From a virus, in the IMG/VR virus record IMGVR_UViG_3300025131_008632, positions 1 through 53,873 of that record: DNA of 53,873 nucleotides; one strand, 5' to 3'. This document shows, piece by piece, positions 37,112-45,028 of this stretch; position 1 is the first letter of the stretch; every line of letters begins with the position of its first letter. The notes under the pieces were generated by a model that made no database searches, was not told the DNA's origin, and saw only the letters and a program-made list of their open reading frames with translations. Both the position numbers and the translations under genes were made by a program.

Positions 37112-39007
37112 CTATGTCCCAGTCCCAGTTATATCATCATCTGGATAACGACACTCAAATATTGAGCCTGCAGGACCATACAAAATACCTCTATCGTAGT
37201 TTGCACTACTAGTTGAAACATCAAACATTATGTTGCTGTATTTTCTACCCTGAATATCTGTTGATATGTTCGTTGTTTCAAATGTTGATAGTGCTGTGAC
37301 GCCTGGCTCATTTAAAATAATTGTCATTAAATCAGTCACAATCAAAGGTTGATCAACTTGGAAATTCTTAATATCAAGATATGACTTTAGTCTACTATTG
37401 ATGTTTTGCAACACTATTCTTTTATTATATGTTGTAGAAACTGCAACACTATATGTAACTCCTATATTGACAACCTGTACGTCTAATATATCAACTGCAT
37501 CTGTGATCAGTCTGTGTTGATTTATATATGTGACTAAATTTTCTTTTAAAGAATCAGGTGATACTGCAAGCTGACCTGATTTATTTCTACTGATAATATA
37601 CAGCTGTGTAGATAACGGATTTTGAATATTAGATCTGATTCCTACTCTAAATACTCTACCGAAGTTAGAGGGCATAGTGTAGATTCTTGCGATTAGATCC
37701 TCTTTTGACACTATTCTTGACTGTGAGAATCTTGCAGACAATACTTGTGATCTAAGTTCATTTAATGTGGGCGGGTTTTCACCGCCTGACGCCGCAATTT
37801 CATTATTTACTTCAAGTGAAGCTCTAACAGAAACAATGTTCCCTGTTTCTGCACCCGTAGGAAATCTCATTGACAAACCTGTGATACTCCTTATTGTATT
37901 AGCTGCAACATTATGACCAAGGCCGCCACCAGCACGATATCTAATAGAAATAGTTGTATTTTGAGGTGCCATACCCAATGTTGATGTTCTAAGTAAATTA
38001 TTAGGGTCTATAGAAAATCTACTAAATGTTGATTTTCCGTATAGTGGTAGCGACAGTTCGCTAGGATCAGGCACAATGTCATCGTCCAAAGAATCAGCTT
38101 GACCCGATCCAAATCGTATAGTAGTTAGTCCAGACTGCCTACTAGTAGATACTGTAAATCTATATGGTGCAGGTAGGAGTTCTAAATTTTCAGGTACTTC
38201 ATAAGCGTCTGCACTTGTATTTAACAACCTATTATATACAACATTCTGAGAAAGTGCTTCCACTTCATAATACCGATTTTTTTCTGTATCTGTCACTGTT
38301 AAGATTTCAGATACATTATCAGTACCTAATGTAATCGTTCTAAATGGCATAAATGTATTAGGGACATTGAACTTTTCTTCAATTATTTTTCCAGACATGC
38401 ATGTACCTGTCTGTTTTTGTCCCGCGCCTCGGCCTGCATTTTTTAATATAAAAGTAGACGTTACCAGACCACTTCCAGTACCAGGGTCTTCAATTTTCTT
38501 ATTAATTGTTTTTAAATGAAGGTAGTCTCCATTAGAATCTTTCTCTGCAAAGTCAATGTCTTCTAAAAGTTCAAATAAGACACCGCCATTAGATGAAACA
38601 ACAGTACCTGCTCGTATCACAGGCAAAGCAGAAGCAAGTGGAAACTCTCTTTTAGCTGGATCTGCAGGTACTTCTATATACACTTGAATATCAACAACTG
38701 CAGGAGAAGCGCCTGTAATTTTAACTCCGGCGCTTTTAATAATTTTTTCTAAATTTTTAGTCTCAACTGCTGTTTCGACATTTAACTCATTAAGTTGATG
38801 ATCTAGATAATAACTCATAACATCACCAACATATGCTGCCATATCCAAAAATAGGCCGCCAACAGAAGCTTCTGAAAAATCTTGTATTTGTTCTCCAAAA
38901 TATGTCTGAGCATATAAGAGTAGATCATTTTTAAAACCGTCAAAGTCTTTGTTAAGATAAGACCTTGTTGCTTTTCTTTTAAGTTTATCTCTTAAATCGT
39001 CTGCCAT
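37112..39007 (-). CDS. Baseplate wedge protein, gp6-like (baseplate-J family)
   Basis: This 631-residue protein is close to T4 gp6 in length (about 660) and directly follows the gp25-like gene, as is usual in contractile-tail clusters. The N-terminus has the gp6-like start: DLRDKLKRKATRSYLNKDFD, then GGLFLDMAAYVGDVMSYYLD and a helix with NVETAVETKNLEKI. The middle contains FRFGSGQAD-like strands (TTIRFGSGQADSLDDD) and ISIRYRAGGGLGHNVAANTI, a typical baseplate-J landmark. VSKEDLIARIYTMPSNFGRV and NVQVVNIGVTYSVAV follow. gp6-family proteins form the ring that holds the baseplate together and couples sheath contraction to fibre contact. ATG at 39007. Confidence 0.92.
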   Translation of the reverse strand: MADDLRDKLKRKATRSYLNKDFDGFKNDLLLYAQTYFGEQIQDFSEASVGGLFLDMAAYVGDVMSYYLDHQLNELNVETAVETKNLEKIIKSAGVKITGASPAVVDIQVYIEVPADPAKREFPLASALPVIRAGTVVSSNGGVLFELLEDIDFAEKDSNGDYLHLKTINKKIEDPGTGSGLVTSTFILKNAGRGAGQKQTGTCMSGKIIEEKFNVPNTFMPFRTITLGTDNVSEILTVTDTEKNRYYEVEALSQNVVYNRLLNTSADAYEVPENLELLPAPYRFTVSTSRQSGLTTIRFGSGQADSLDDDIVPDPSELSLPLYGKSTFSRFSIDPNNLLRTSTLGMAPQNTTISIRYRAGGGLGHNVAANTIRSITGLSMRFPTGAETGNIVSVRASLEVNNEIAASGGENPPTLNELRSQVLSARFSQSRIVSKEDLIARIYTMPSNFGRVFRVGIRSNIQNPLSTQLYIISRNKSGQLAVSPDSLKENLVTYINQHRLITDAVDILDVQVVNIGVTYSVAVSTTYNKRIVLQNINSRLKSYLDIKNFQVDQPLIVTDLMTIILNEPGVTALSTFETTNISTDIQGRKYSNIMFDVSTSSANYDRGILYGPAGSIFECRYPDDDITGTGT

Positions 39008-39011
39008 TCTT

Positions 39012-39488
39012 TTAACCCATTGCGATAACTGTGACCTGTATCTGGTCTTTTATAATAGATAATTTTACAACACTATACGTTATAGTCATAACTATATGCG
39101 CCAAGCCGTCTGCCGTAGTTGATGGATCAACAAAATTTGATTCAAATGTTTCTAACTCAACAAACGGCATCCACCTAATAGCTGCATTTTTAATTCTAAG
39201 CATAGCTTCAGTGTCAAAATCTTCTTTACTTGATAACTCACCAACAAGTTCCATAAGATTAGCGCCGAATGTGTATATTCCCACACGTTCACCAAAGTTT
39301 GTCTGAATAAGATTCCTTAAGTTGTCTTTAATCTGACTATTATTTGTAAAGTTCATTTCCAGCAAACCAGAGCGCTGAGTCCCGAATTCAAGCGGCGTCT
39401 TTATACCGATTGGTTTCGGGTCTAAAACCTCCGTGTATTTTCTGTCATCAACTTTTGTACCAACACTATTAAAGTCATAAACTGCCAT
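39012..39488 (-). CDS. Baseplate wedge protein, gp25-like (GPW/gp25 family)
   Basis: This 158-residue protein fits the GPW/gp25 lysozyme-like family. GIKTPLEFGTQRSGLLEMNF leads to IKDNLRNLIQTNFGERVGIY and FGANLMELVGE, the standard core with an N-E-R-x-x-x-P-x-F-G-style motif (here GERVGIYTFGAN). gp25 joins the wedge to the sheath and is a conserved marker of contractile injection systems. It lies four bases upstream of the gp6-like start. ATG at 39488 follows AGGTGTG. The last ~40 residues (KDQIQVTVIAMG) are a beta-hairpin-like tail. Confidence 0.93.
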   Translation of the reverse strand: MAVYDFNSVGTKVDDRKYTEVLDPKPIGIKTPLEFGTQRSGLLEMNFTNNSQIKDNLRNLIQTNFGERVGIYTFGANLMELVGELSSKEDFDTEAMLRIKNAAIRWMPFVELETFESNFVDPSTTADGLAHIVMTITYSVVKLSIIKDQIQVTVIAMG

Positions 39489-39575
39489 ACGTCACACCTG
39501 TAACTAAATATACCAGAGAAGAAAATGACTGCACATATAAAATCATTTAAAAATTAAATCCATTATTTTACAACG

Positions 39576-39893
39576 TTACGCACGTAAAACGAGCCAGTCG
39601 GACCATGGGCCTGGAACTTGTTTATCAAACAATGACGCGGTCGTCTTTGTGACAATATCATCAGGATCAGCATTGCATATTTCAGATGCTGCACGAACAG
39701 CTTCACCTGAGGAAGGTTTAAAATCAAATATTTTTGATGCAAGCTCATATTCCATAAATCCATTTGCAAGCTTAAGCATTCCTGAGCTTCCTTCATTTTG
39801 CGCGTGTTTTAAAATATTTAAAACCACAATGATATGCTCATCAATATTTTTAATCTTTCTCTCAAGCTCTGAAACTTTTGAAGATGCTGCCAT
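39576..39893 (-). CDS. Small helical protein, unknown
   Basis: This 105-residue protein has no recognised family. It is helical at the N-terminus (SKVSELERKIKNIDEHIIVV), with a short Gly/Ser break, and ends in a Trp-rich tail (QVPGPWSDWLVLRA). I place the start at ATG 39893: the GTG further upstream (39908) is itself the ribosome-binding site GTGAGGGC (39901-39908), which gives ideal spacing to the ATG. It sits between the OB-fold/small-protein group and gp25. It may be a tail-assembly or head-tail factor; there is no direct evidence. Confidence 0.6.
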   Translation of the reverse strand: MAASSKVSELERKIKNIDEHIIVVLNILKHAQNEGSSGMLKLANGFMEYELASKIFDFKPSSGEAVRAASEICNADPDDIVTKTTASLFDKQVPGPWSDWLVLRA

Positions 39894-39964
39894 ATTATAT
39901 GCCCTCACTTTTTAAAAGACAATAGCCTACACAATCCTAACACGACAAAAATAGTCGTTAAAGG

Positions 39965-39991
39965 TTGACATAAAATCTGTCAAATTGTCAA
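39965..39991. repeat. TTGACA/TGTCAA inverted and direct repeat in a gene gap
   Basis: The 108-base gap (39894-40001) holds three copies of one hexamer. TTGACA at 39965-39970 and TGTCAA at 39978-39983 form perfect 6-base arms around a 7-base spacer. A third TGTCAA lies at 39986-39991. It could be an operator, a weak hairpin or chance -35-like sequence; no matching -10 was found at 16-18 bases. Just beyond, ACGAC and GTCGT form a 5-bp stem. Confidence 0.35.
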
Positions 39992-40001
39992 TCGGCCAGT
40001 G

Positions 40002-40250
40002 TTACCACTTACCCTCAGGACATTTTTTTGACTTTGCATACACTATAGCTGGAAATACGCATGCACATTTTTTGCACATTCCCCAGAATAGTCTATTTTT
40101 GCTCCTTGCAATAACCTTTAAGTGTGGGCATGCAGTGCAGATATCAGCTCTTTTCTCAACCTCAATTTTTAGATCTTGATCAAAGTGTCGTCTGTCAATT
40201 GAACGCTTTATGTAATTAAGCCAGCCTTCATTTATATCTTTTATGGTCAT
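40002..40250 (-). CDS. Small cysteine-rich zinc-binding protein
   Basis: This is an 82-residue protein with six Cys near the C-terminal half: C38-x2-C41 in DICTACPHL, C59-x2-C62-x-C64 in MCKKCACVF, and C77 in KKCPEGKW. This spacing fits a small zinc ribbon. The ending CPxGKW recurs, from memory, in short conserved proteins of many phages and some bacteria of unknown function. The N-terminal 35 residues are helical and basic. Its ATG overlaps the upstream stop (ATGA), so it is coupled to the hydrophobic protein before it. Tail-assembly or regulatory roles are both open. Confidence 0.72.
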   Translation of the reverse strand: MTIKDINEGWLNYIKRSIDRRHFDQDLKIEVEKRADICTACPHLKVIARSKNRLFWGMCKKCACVFPAIVYAKSKKCPEGKW

Positions 40251-40828
40251 CCGGCTTCCGCTTCTTCTTCATCTTCGTCGCTTGGACAAACTGAGGTATC
40301 ACCACCGAGTGCAGCTGTAATTGCATCCATAGGGATCATTATAATGTCAGCGACACAACCCAGATCTATGTTAGGATCAAATCCGACGTCAATCAGTAAC
40401 TCAATGATTATTTCAACGGTTGGGACTGTAATTGATGGAAAATCCAGGACCATGTCTAAAACAATATTAATAGGTATAAGCAACATATTAATCACAATCT
40501 GTATCGCTGCATTTATGGAAAGCCCTAAGTCTATTGCAATTCCGCCTAGATCCAGATTTAACAGTATGTTGGGTAACTCAATGCCGCCCAGCTCAAATAA
40601 TATAAGCGGGTCAATCACAATATCTACAAAAAACTCTGGGAGTGTCAAAGCCAAGTCGATGGCTGCGGTGAGGTCGGGTGGGTTAAGTGACATGCATATG
40701 GGTTCAATAAGCTTCATTACAGACACCATCATCGCTTCAACGACTGGGTCCCAGAATGCAACAAATGTATCGTCACCCGCACTAAGACAGGTTGCTATAG
40801 GTGATGTTAGTCCTTCTCCTTCTGCCAT
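40247..40828 (-). CDS. Hydrophobic structural or assembly protein, unknown
   Basis: This 193-residue protein is unusual for its steady Ile/Leu/Pro/Asp composition. Segments such as GGIELPNILLNLDLGGIAID and NAAIQIVINMLLIPINIVLD alternate hydrophobic stretches with single acids and prolines. These look like short amphipathic or re-entrant helices rather than classical transmembrane helices. The C-terminus is acidic (DEDEEEAEAG). The single Cys at positions near 14, 41 and 157 show no metal pattern. It follows the OB-fold baseplate protein, so a hub, spike-tip or membrane-contact role at infection is possible, but that is a guess. ATG at 40828 follows AAGGGGA. Confidence 0.62.
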   Translation of the reverse strand: MAEGEGLTSPIATCLSAGDDTFVAFWDPVVEAMMVSVMKLIEPICMSLNPPDLTAAIDLALTLPEFFVDIVIDPLILFELGGIELPNILLNLDLGGIAIDLGLSINAAIQIVINMLLIPINIVLDMVLDFPSITVPTVEIIIELLIDVGFDPNIDLGCVADIIMIPMDAITAALGGDTSVCPSDEDEEEAEAG

Positions 40829-40867
40829 TTCACGTCCCCTTGTAAATCAATTTCATGATCAAGTCTT

Positions 40868-42373
40868 TCACTTTAAAAACACACTGTTGCTTAGCGAGGC
40901 TTCGATATTGGAGTGGAGAACTATGAAGGCACCCATTAACTCATCCATACCAGGAATAGGTCCACCCATGTTTCCTCTTACAAGAGAGATTGCAGTTGAA
41001 GCGCTTCCAAGAAAAACTGTAAAGGCATGGAGCAAGTGATCACCCCTTACAGCCCTATTGCCTTCAGCACCTGTTCCATGGCCAGATGTGTATATACCGC
41101 CGGCGCCGTTCCCTTCGTCTGGACTAGACATGAGGCCGGGAGCAAGACTAGTGTATAGACCAGACGTATCCGTTGCCAATGTGGTTACCTCTGAAACAGT
41201 ATCGCCTGTGTCGTACCCTAGATAGATTTTTTCTGCGTCAATCGCGATCCTGTTGTCTGACAGAAGATTCACCTCACAAAAGCTGGCATCATCAGTACTC
41301 TTCTTGACTAACCTTATGCTTCCCGAATCTCTAGCAACAACCCTAACCTCATCAGACTTAACAGTAGTTGAGGCGACCCCTACTTTAGGGGGTACAATGT
41401 CGTCGCCAAATGCGTATGTTAATCCAAACAGATCGTCGACATTGGATTTCATAGAAACATATACTCTACTTAAGTCTGTCAAGAAATCAAGATCACCTTC
41501 AGCTGATGTTGCAATATCTACTTTCTTGTCTGTCTCTTCGTACTCTCTTGTGTTAGCAATCGGTGTTACTACATTACCTGACCCGACGCCTCGACCTGCA
41601 ACGATATCAATAGAACCCGCACCTAAAATAGTAGACCCTCCTTCAGACTTAGCTGCAATGTCTTCTGTTAGTGCAATAAGTGTATTATTTGATCCCTGTA
41701 GTACAAGATCTGAACAAACTTTTGAATATCTAGGGACTGGCTCACCTGTAAACTCTGTGGCAGTTAAAGGGCTAGCTTGATCAACTTTCGACTCCCATAC
41801 ATCATCACCGTCGTCAATGTTTCTAAATGCAAAAGCTGAAGTAACTATTTCCTCGAACCCATTTGGATTTTTTAAGACTCTACCTTCAACAGAAGTCCCG
41901 TTAGGGAACCCGGGAACATCTTCTACAGCAGTACCATCGATAATTTGCCTAATTTGGTCCTTTGCTGTAATTGGCGGTGTTCGCTCTTGACATGTATAGT
42001 TTAGATCATCAATGTTTATATTTGCTGAGACTCTTGTAATCCAGTAACCTAAGATATCTGCACCCACAGGTTCATTAGGAGCATTAGCATTCTCGTATAT
42101 GATGAATACACGCTCACCTGGTTTTATTGGCATTGCTAAATGCCCGGAAAAAAACGGGTAGAAAATTACTGGCTTATTATCTAAAGATGCTGTGCCGTCA
42201 GCATCAAGCCTAATAGCAGAAATAGCATTTCTCGGCATTTTATCACAAAATGTGTGATTACCCACTTTATTCTTAATGATATTTTTTTGTTTATCACTTA
42301 ATAGGGCTGGATTTGAGAACACATCAACTACAACAGCTTGATGCAAGACTCTTGTTAAATTAGAAATTGCCAC
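40868..42373 (-). CDS. Baseplate hub/spike OB-fold protein (gp5-like N-terminal domain)
   Basis: This 501-residue protein has an N-terminal OB-fold of the gp5/VgrG kind: residues about 69-114 read VIFYPFFSGHLAMPIKPGER, then VFIIYENANAP and GYWITR, the usual strand-loop pattern of the spike OB domain. The remainder is Ser/Asp/Gly-rich and beta-like (for example GGSTILGAGSIDIVAGRG, GSIRLVKKS), as in a beta-helical or prism spike. No lysozyme catalytic domain is seen, unlike T4 gp5. The start is GTG 42373 with AAGGGTG upstream. It is the first baseplate gene after the sigma-factor group. It most likely forms the central spike or hub used to pierce the outer membrane. Confidence 0.75.
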   Translation of the reverse strand: MAISNLTRVLHQAVVVDVFSNPALLSDKQKNIIKNKVGNHTFCDKMPRNAISAIRLDADGTASLDNKPVIFYPFFSGHLAMPIKPGERVFIIYENANAPNEPVGADILGYWITRVSANINIDDLNYTCQERTPPITAKDQIRQIIDGTAVEDVPGFPNGTSVEGRVLKNPNGFEEIVTSAFAFRNIDDGDDVWESKVDQASPLTATEFTGEPVPRYSKVCSDLVLQGSNNTLIALTEDIAAKSEGGSTILGAGSIDIVAGRGVGSGNVVTPIANTREYEETDKKVDIATSAEGDLDFLTDLSRVYVSMKSNVDDLFGLTYAFGDDIVPPKVGVASTTVKSDEVRVVARDSGSIRLVKKSTDDASFCEVNLLSDNRIAIDAEKIYLGYDTGDTVSEVTTLATDTSGLYTSLAPGLMSSPDEGNGAGGIYTSGHGTGAEGNRAVRGDHLLHAFTVFLGSASTAISLVRGNMGGPIPGMDELMGAFIVLHSNIEASLSNSVFLK

Positions 42374-42388
42374 AAATTCACCCTTTAG

Positions 42389-42754
42389 TTATTCTATGAT
42401 CTTATCAAAAATTTCGTCTGGGTTAATTGTTGCTTGTTGATCTTCTGCTTTAGCAATTAACTCGGCGAGTCTTAAAATTTGATCATTTGATTTTGACATT
42501 CTTTCAAGGTATTTTGACATTGTTGCTCCAAACATTGCATGGTTTGCAGCATTTCCATGTGACTGTTGCAATAAATCTGTAAATAGCGTGTATGCGTTTT
42601 CTCTATCTGTTAACGCATTTTCATAAATTTCCTTCCACAGTAATTTTTTCTTATCAGCTGTGCTATCAAGACCATCTAATATCTCAGAAAAAGAGTTAAT
42701 TTTTTTATCTTTGGTCTGGATCGCATCAAGTGCATCATCAATTGCTTTTGTCAT
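42389..42754 (-). CDS. Small helical protein, possibly small-terminase-like
   Basis: This 121-residue protein is helical throughout. It starts KAIDDALDAIQTKDKKINSF and its C-terminal half is a long amphipathic helix pair: YTLFTDLLQQSHGNAANHAM, then YLERMSKSNDQILRLAELIA. This resembles the oligomerisation region of T4 gp16-type small terminase subunits in pattern (a loop with His/Asn-Ala, then a long Leu-rich helix), but the match is weak. Its place directly after the late sigma factor is compatible with gp16, yet no large terminase is in the window. A baseplate or assembly chaperone is equally possible. ATG at 42754 follows AGGGGA. Confidence 0.6.
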   Translation of the reverse strand: MTKAIDDALDAIQTKDKKINSFSEILDGLDSTADKKKLLWKEIYENALTDRENAYTLFTDLLQQSHGNAANHAMFGATMSKYLERMSKSNDQILRLAELIAKAEDQQATINPDEIFDKIIE

Positions 42755-42762
42755 TAAATCCC

Positions 42763-43500
42763 CTAAAAGAATATATCAAAGTCATCGTTTTTTGCTAAAA
42801 TTCTATAATGTTTTCTAATAGATGACATTGCAATAGACAGCTGCTTAGGATTTAGATTTGATAAGTCTCGCATATACACAAAGACAGCCCGTTTATTTAA
42901 AAGATCAAGCTCATCAACTTTTTCAAATAGTGTTATTATAGCATCCATGCAAGCAATTTCGTTGTCGCTATTTAGTTTTTTTCTAATCTCTACCATCATT
43001 TTAGAAAGATTTTCTTTAGACTCTTGTATGATAATTCTATAGTCTTGTGCAGGACTTACGCTGTGATTTTCAATTTTAGTCTGGTCAGCTAAACTTAAAC
43101 ATGTGAGATCATCAATACAGACATGTCGCCTATTGCTTTTCATTTTTTGTTTGCTTCTAATAATCAACCAGTTTTTAGCAACTACATTAAAGTAAGAGAA
43201 TGCTTTTGTTCCCCTGGAAGGATCAAACTTATGAAGTGTTTCATACAAGAAAGAAACGCAATCGTTTCTTAGATCTTCATAAGAGCCATTAATTTTAGCA
43301 AAACCATGTATGAATATTAAATTTTCAACTAACTTATTAAAAGCAGGAAGAATATCAGCGACATAGATCTCAGATTTTTTATCTACACTTTCTTCATTTT
43401 GATATCTTACTATTGCTGCGTGTGTGTCTGCATTGAAATATAGATTCTTTTTTCCGCCCTTACGACGCACTCTTCTTGTTCTTTTTCTGACAATTGCCAC
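42763..43500 (-). CDS. Late-transcription sigma factor, gp55-like
   Basis: This 245-residue protein resembles T4 gp55, the sigma-70-related factor that directs host RNA polymerase to late promoters. T4 gp55 is about 185 residues, so this one is longer. The region-2-like core is LRNDCVSFLYETLHKFDPSR followed by GTKAFSYFNVVAKNWLIIRS and KQKMKSNRRH, the usual F-D-P-x-x-G-x-x-A-F-S-Y pattern. The N-terminus is strongly basic (RKRTRRVRRKGGKK). The C-terminal helix region (RAVFVYMRDLSNLNPKQLSI) may act as a weak region-4 substitute. GTG 43500 is the start, overlapping the upstream stop by one base, with AGGAGAG upstream. It is likely needed for the structural genes that follow. Confidence 0.78.
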   Translation of the reverse strand: MAIVRKRTRRVRRKGGKKNLYFNADTHAAIVRYQNEESVDKKSEIYVADILPAFNKLVENLIFIHGFAKINGSYEDLRNDCVSFLYETLHKFDPSRGTKAFSYFNVVAKNWLIIRSKQKMKSNRRHVCIDDLTCLSLADQTKIENHSVSPAQDYRIIIQESKENLSKMMVEIRKKLNSDNEIACMDAIITLFEKVDELDLLNKRAVFVYMRDLSNLNPKQLSIAMSSIRKHYRILAKNDDFDIFF

Positions 43501-43811
43501 TAACGTCTCTCCTCTTCAAAATTACTATCAGCGACTTCAACTTGCCCTAAGATATTTGCAACATAAAGAACTGCGTCTCTAGATCTGTTAATTTCATTTA
43601 TAACTTGTCTAACTTCAACACTATCAAAAAATACTGGTCGCTCTAAAATTTTAGTTACAGAAATAAAAGATTGATCTAAGGTATCAAGAGATTCTTCAAT
43701 ACTGTCTTGTACCTTAAGTAGCGATCTTACAAATCTTATATTAAAAAAAATAGATGATAATAGCAAACACGTCAAAACAGAAGCATACACTAAAAGCCAA
43801 CTAAATGTCAT
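43500..43811 (-). CDS. Small single-pass membrane protein with coiled coil
   Basis: This 103-residue protein has one N-terminal membrane helix (about residues 4-24, SWLLVYASVLTCLLLSSIFF) and then a charged helical stretch (RSLLKVQDSIEESLDTLDQS). It has the look of an i-spanin, holin-associated or phage membrane-anchored protein, but no cassette partner such as a lysin is present, so none of these is supported. It starts two bases after the stop of the glycosyltransferase gene and ends inside the sigma-factor start. A membrane anchor for late transcription or glycan enzymes is only a thought. Confidence 0.65.
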   Translation of the reverse strand: MTFSWLLVYASVLTCLLLSSIFFNIRFVRSLLKVQDSIEESLDTLDQSFISVTKILERPVFFDSVEVRQVINEINRSRDAVLYVANILGQVEVADSNFEEERR

Positions 43812-43813
43812 CT

Positions 43814-45007
43814 TCAGCTCTCGCTCTTAGAAGATGATATTTTAGCTGGCGATCTTGTATCTATTGCAGTATTATATGCTTCACATATTTTTTGTTGTGA
43901 AAAGTTTTGTCTAACTGATACCATTAAGCTTTTTGCCCATTCCCCCGGTATCTCATAATTATTTCTAAATTTTTTGATTTTCTTCTTAAAGTCATTTTCA
44001 ATGGGCTCAGCCCACTTAGCGCCTTCGACAAATATTCTATTATCAACTTTTGACTTGGGTATTTCAACAAGCTTATAGTGGACGGGTATGAATTTTTTCT
44101 TTTGTAAAAAATCTAAATGGCCAGACCAATTAGTGACTATAACGGGTAAACAGCTTGCTGCTGCTTCAAGAAGCGGTAAACCAAAACCCTCACCCCTTGT
44201 TAAACTAATAAATGCCCTAACAGAAGTGTCTTTATATAGAGATGAAATCTCTTCTCCTGTCAAATGGCCGTGAAGCAAATGTATTTTTGGATATGGGCCT
44301 TTTCTAACTTGCGATACAGTATCTTTAATCAATTTTTTTGTTAGCTGCTTATCTATCTTTGTATTTTTACCATGATTAGTTTTGATAATCAAGCCTACTT
44401 CTGGGTCATCTTTAAAAACATCACACATCCACTTTAATGTATTAAAAATATTTTTTCTATCAGTGTCTGCATGATCAGCTGTAAATTGACCTACAAGTAA
44501 AAAATTAAAACTTGTATCAAGTTTTAAATCAAGTTGTTCTTTGCTGTCTTTCTCAATTTGCTCATGAAAGCTTTCGTGTACAACAATTACTTCTGTTGAA
44601 ATATCACCAGTCCTCTCAAAAGTTTGTTTAACATGAGTTGACGGCACTATTACAAGATCCATCTTGTTGATACACTCAATCCATGCGGGATTACACAAAT
44701 CTGTCTCAACGCCAGCTGTAACACCCACATTGAAACGTGCTACTGAAGTATCCCATTCATCAGGAAGCTGCACCTGAAATGATATGTCAAACGCCTTGCC
44801 TTCTGGATTTGATCTTTTCATAACTTCACCGATCAGACCATCTTCAAATGTTGGATTAATCATCCAACTTGTTGTTCCCCAGTTAACAACATGTGTTGTA
44901 ACATCAAAGTCTTCTCTAGACAAAAGCCACTTAAAAATTTGTCGAGAATGCACTCCATATCCACTTACTGTCAAAAGTGGAGCTCTAATCAAAACTTTCT
45001 TTTTCAT
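43814..45007 (-). CDS. GT4-family glycosyltransferase (second of a pair)
   Basis: This 397-residue enzyme has the GT-B fold of family GT4. The N-terminus VLIRAPLLTVSGYGVHSRQI forms the acceptor-side loop. The donor side has FNLLVGQFTADHADTDRKNI and the EX7E motif in RGEGFGLPLLEAAASCLPVI, where both Glu are present. It should transfer a sugar from a nucleotide donor to a carrier, protein, glycan or DNA base; the acceptor is unknown. ATG 45007 is preferred over an upstream in-frame TTG because GGGAAG (45015-45020) is well spaced for it. The C-terminus is Ser-rich (KISSSKSES). It follows the other GT4 gene by 21 bases and they are probably co-expressed. Confidence 0.88.
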   Translation of the reverse strand: MKKKVLIRAPLLTVSGYGVHSRQIFKWLLSREDFDVTTHVVNWGTTSWMINPTFEDGLIGEVMKRSNPEGKAFDISFQVQLPDEWDTSVARFNVGVTAGVETDLCNPAWIECINKMDLVIVPSTHVKQTFERTGDISTEVIVVHESFHEQIEKDSKEQLDLKLDTSFNFLLVGQFTADHADTDRKNIFNTLKWMCDVFKDDPEVGLIIKTNHGKNTKIDKQLTKKLIKDTVSQVRKGPYPKIHLLHGHLTGEEISSLYKDTSVRAFISLTRGEGFGLPLLEAAASCLPVIVTNWSGHLDFLQKKKFIPVHYKLVEIPKSKVDNRIFVEGAKWAEPIENDFKKKIKKFRNNYEIPGEWAKSLMVSVRQNFSQQKICEAYNTAIDTRSPAKISSSKSES

Positions 45008-45028
45008 AAAATAACTTCCCAAGGGTTT

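Noticed and set aside
39955-39983. Promoter with perfect TTGACA at 39983-39978
   Set aside because: At 17 bases the -10 would be TAACGA, which matches only two of six consensus bases; no better option at 16 or 18.
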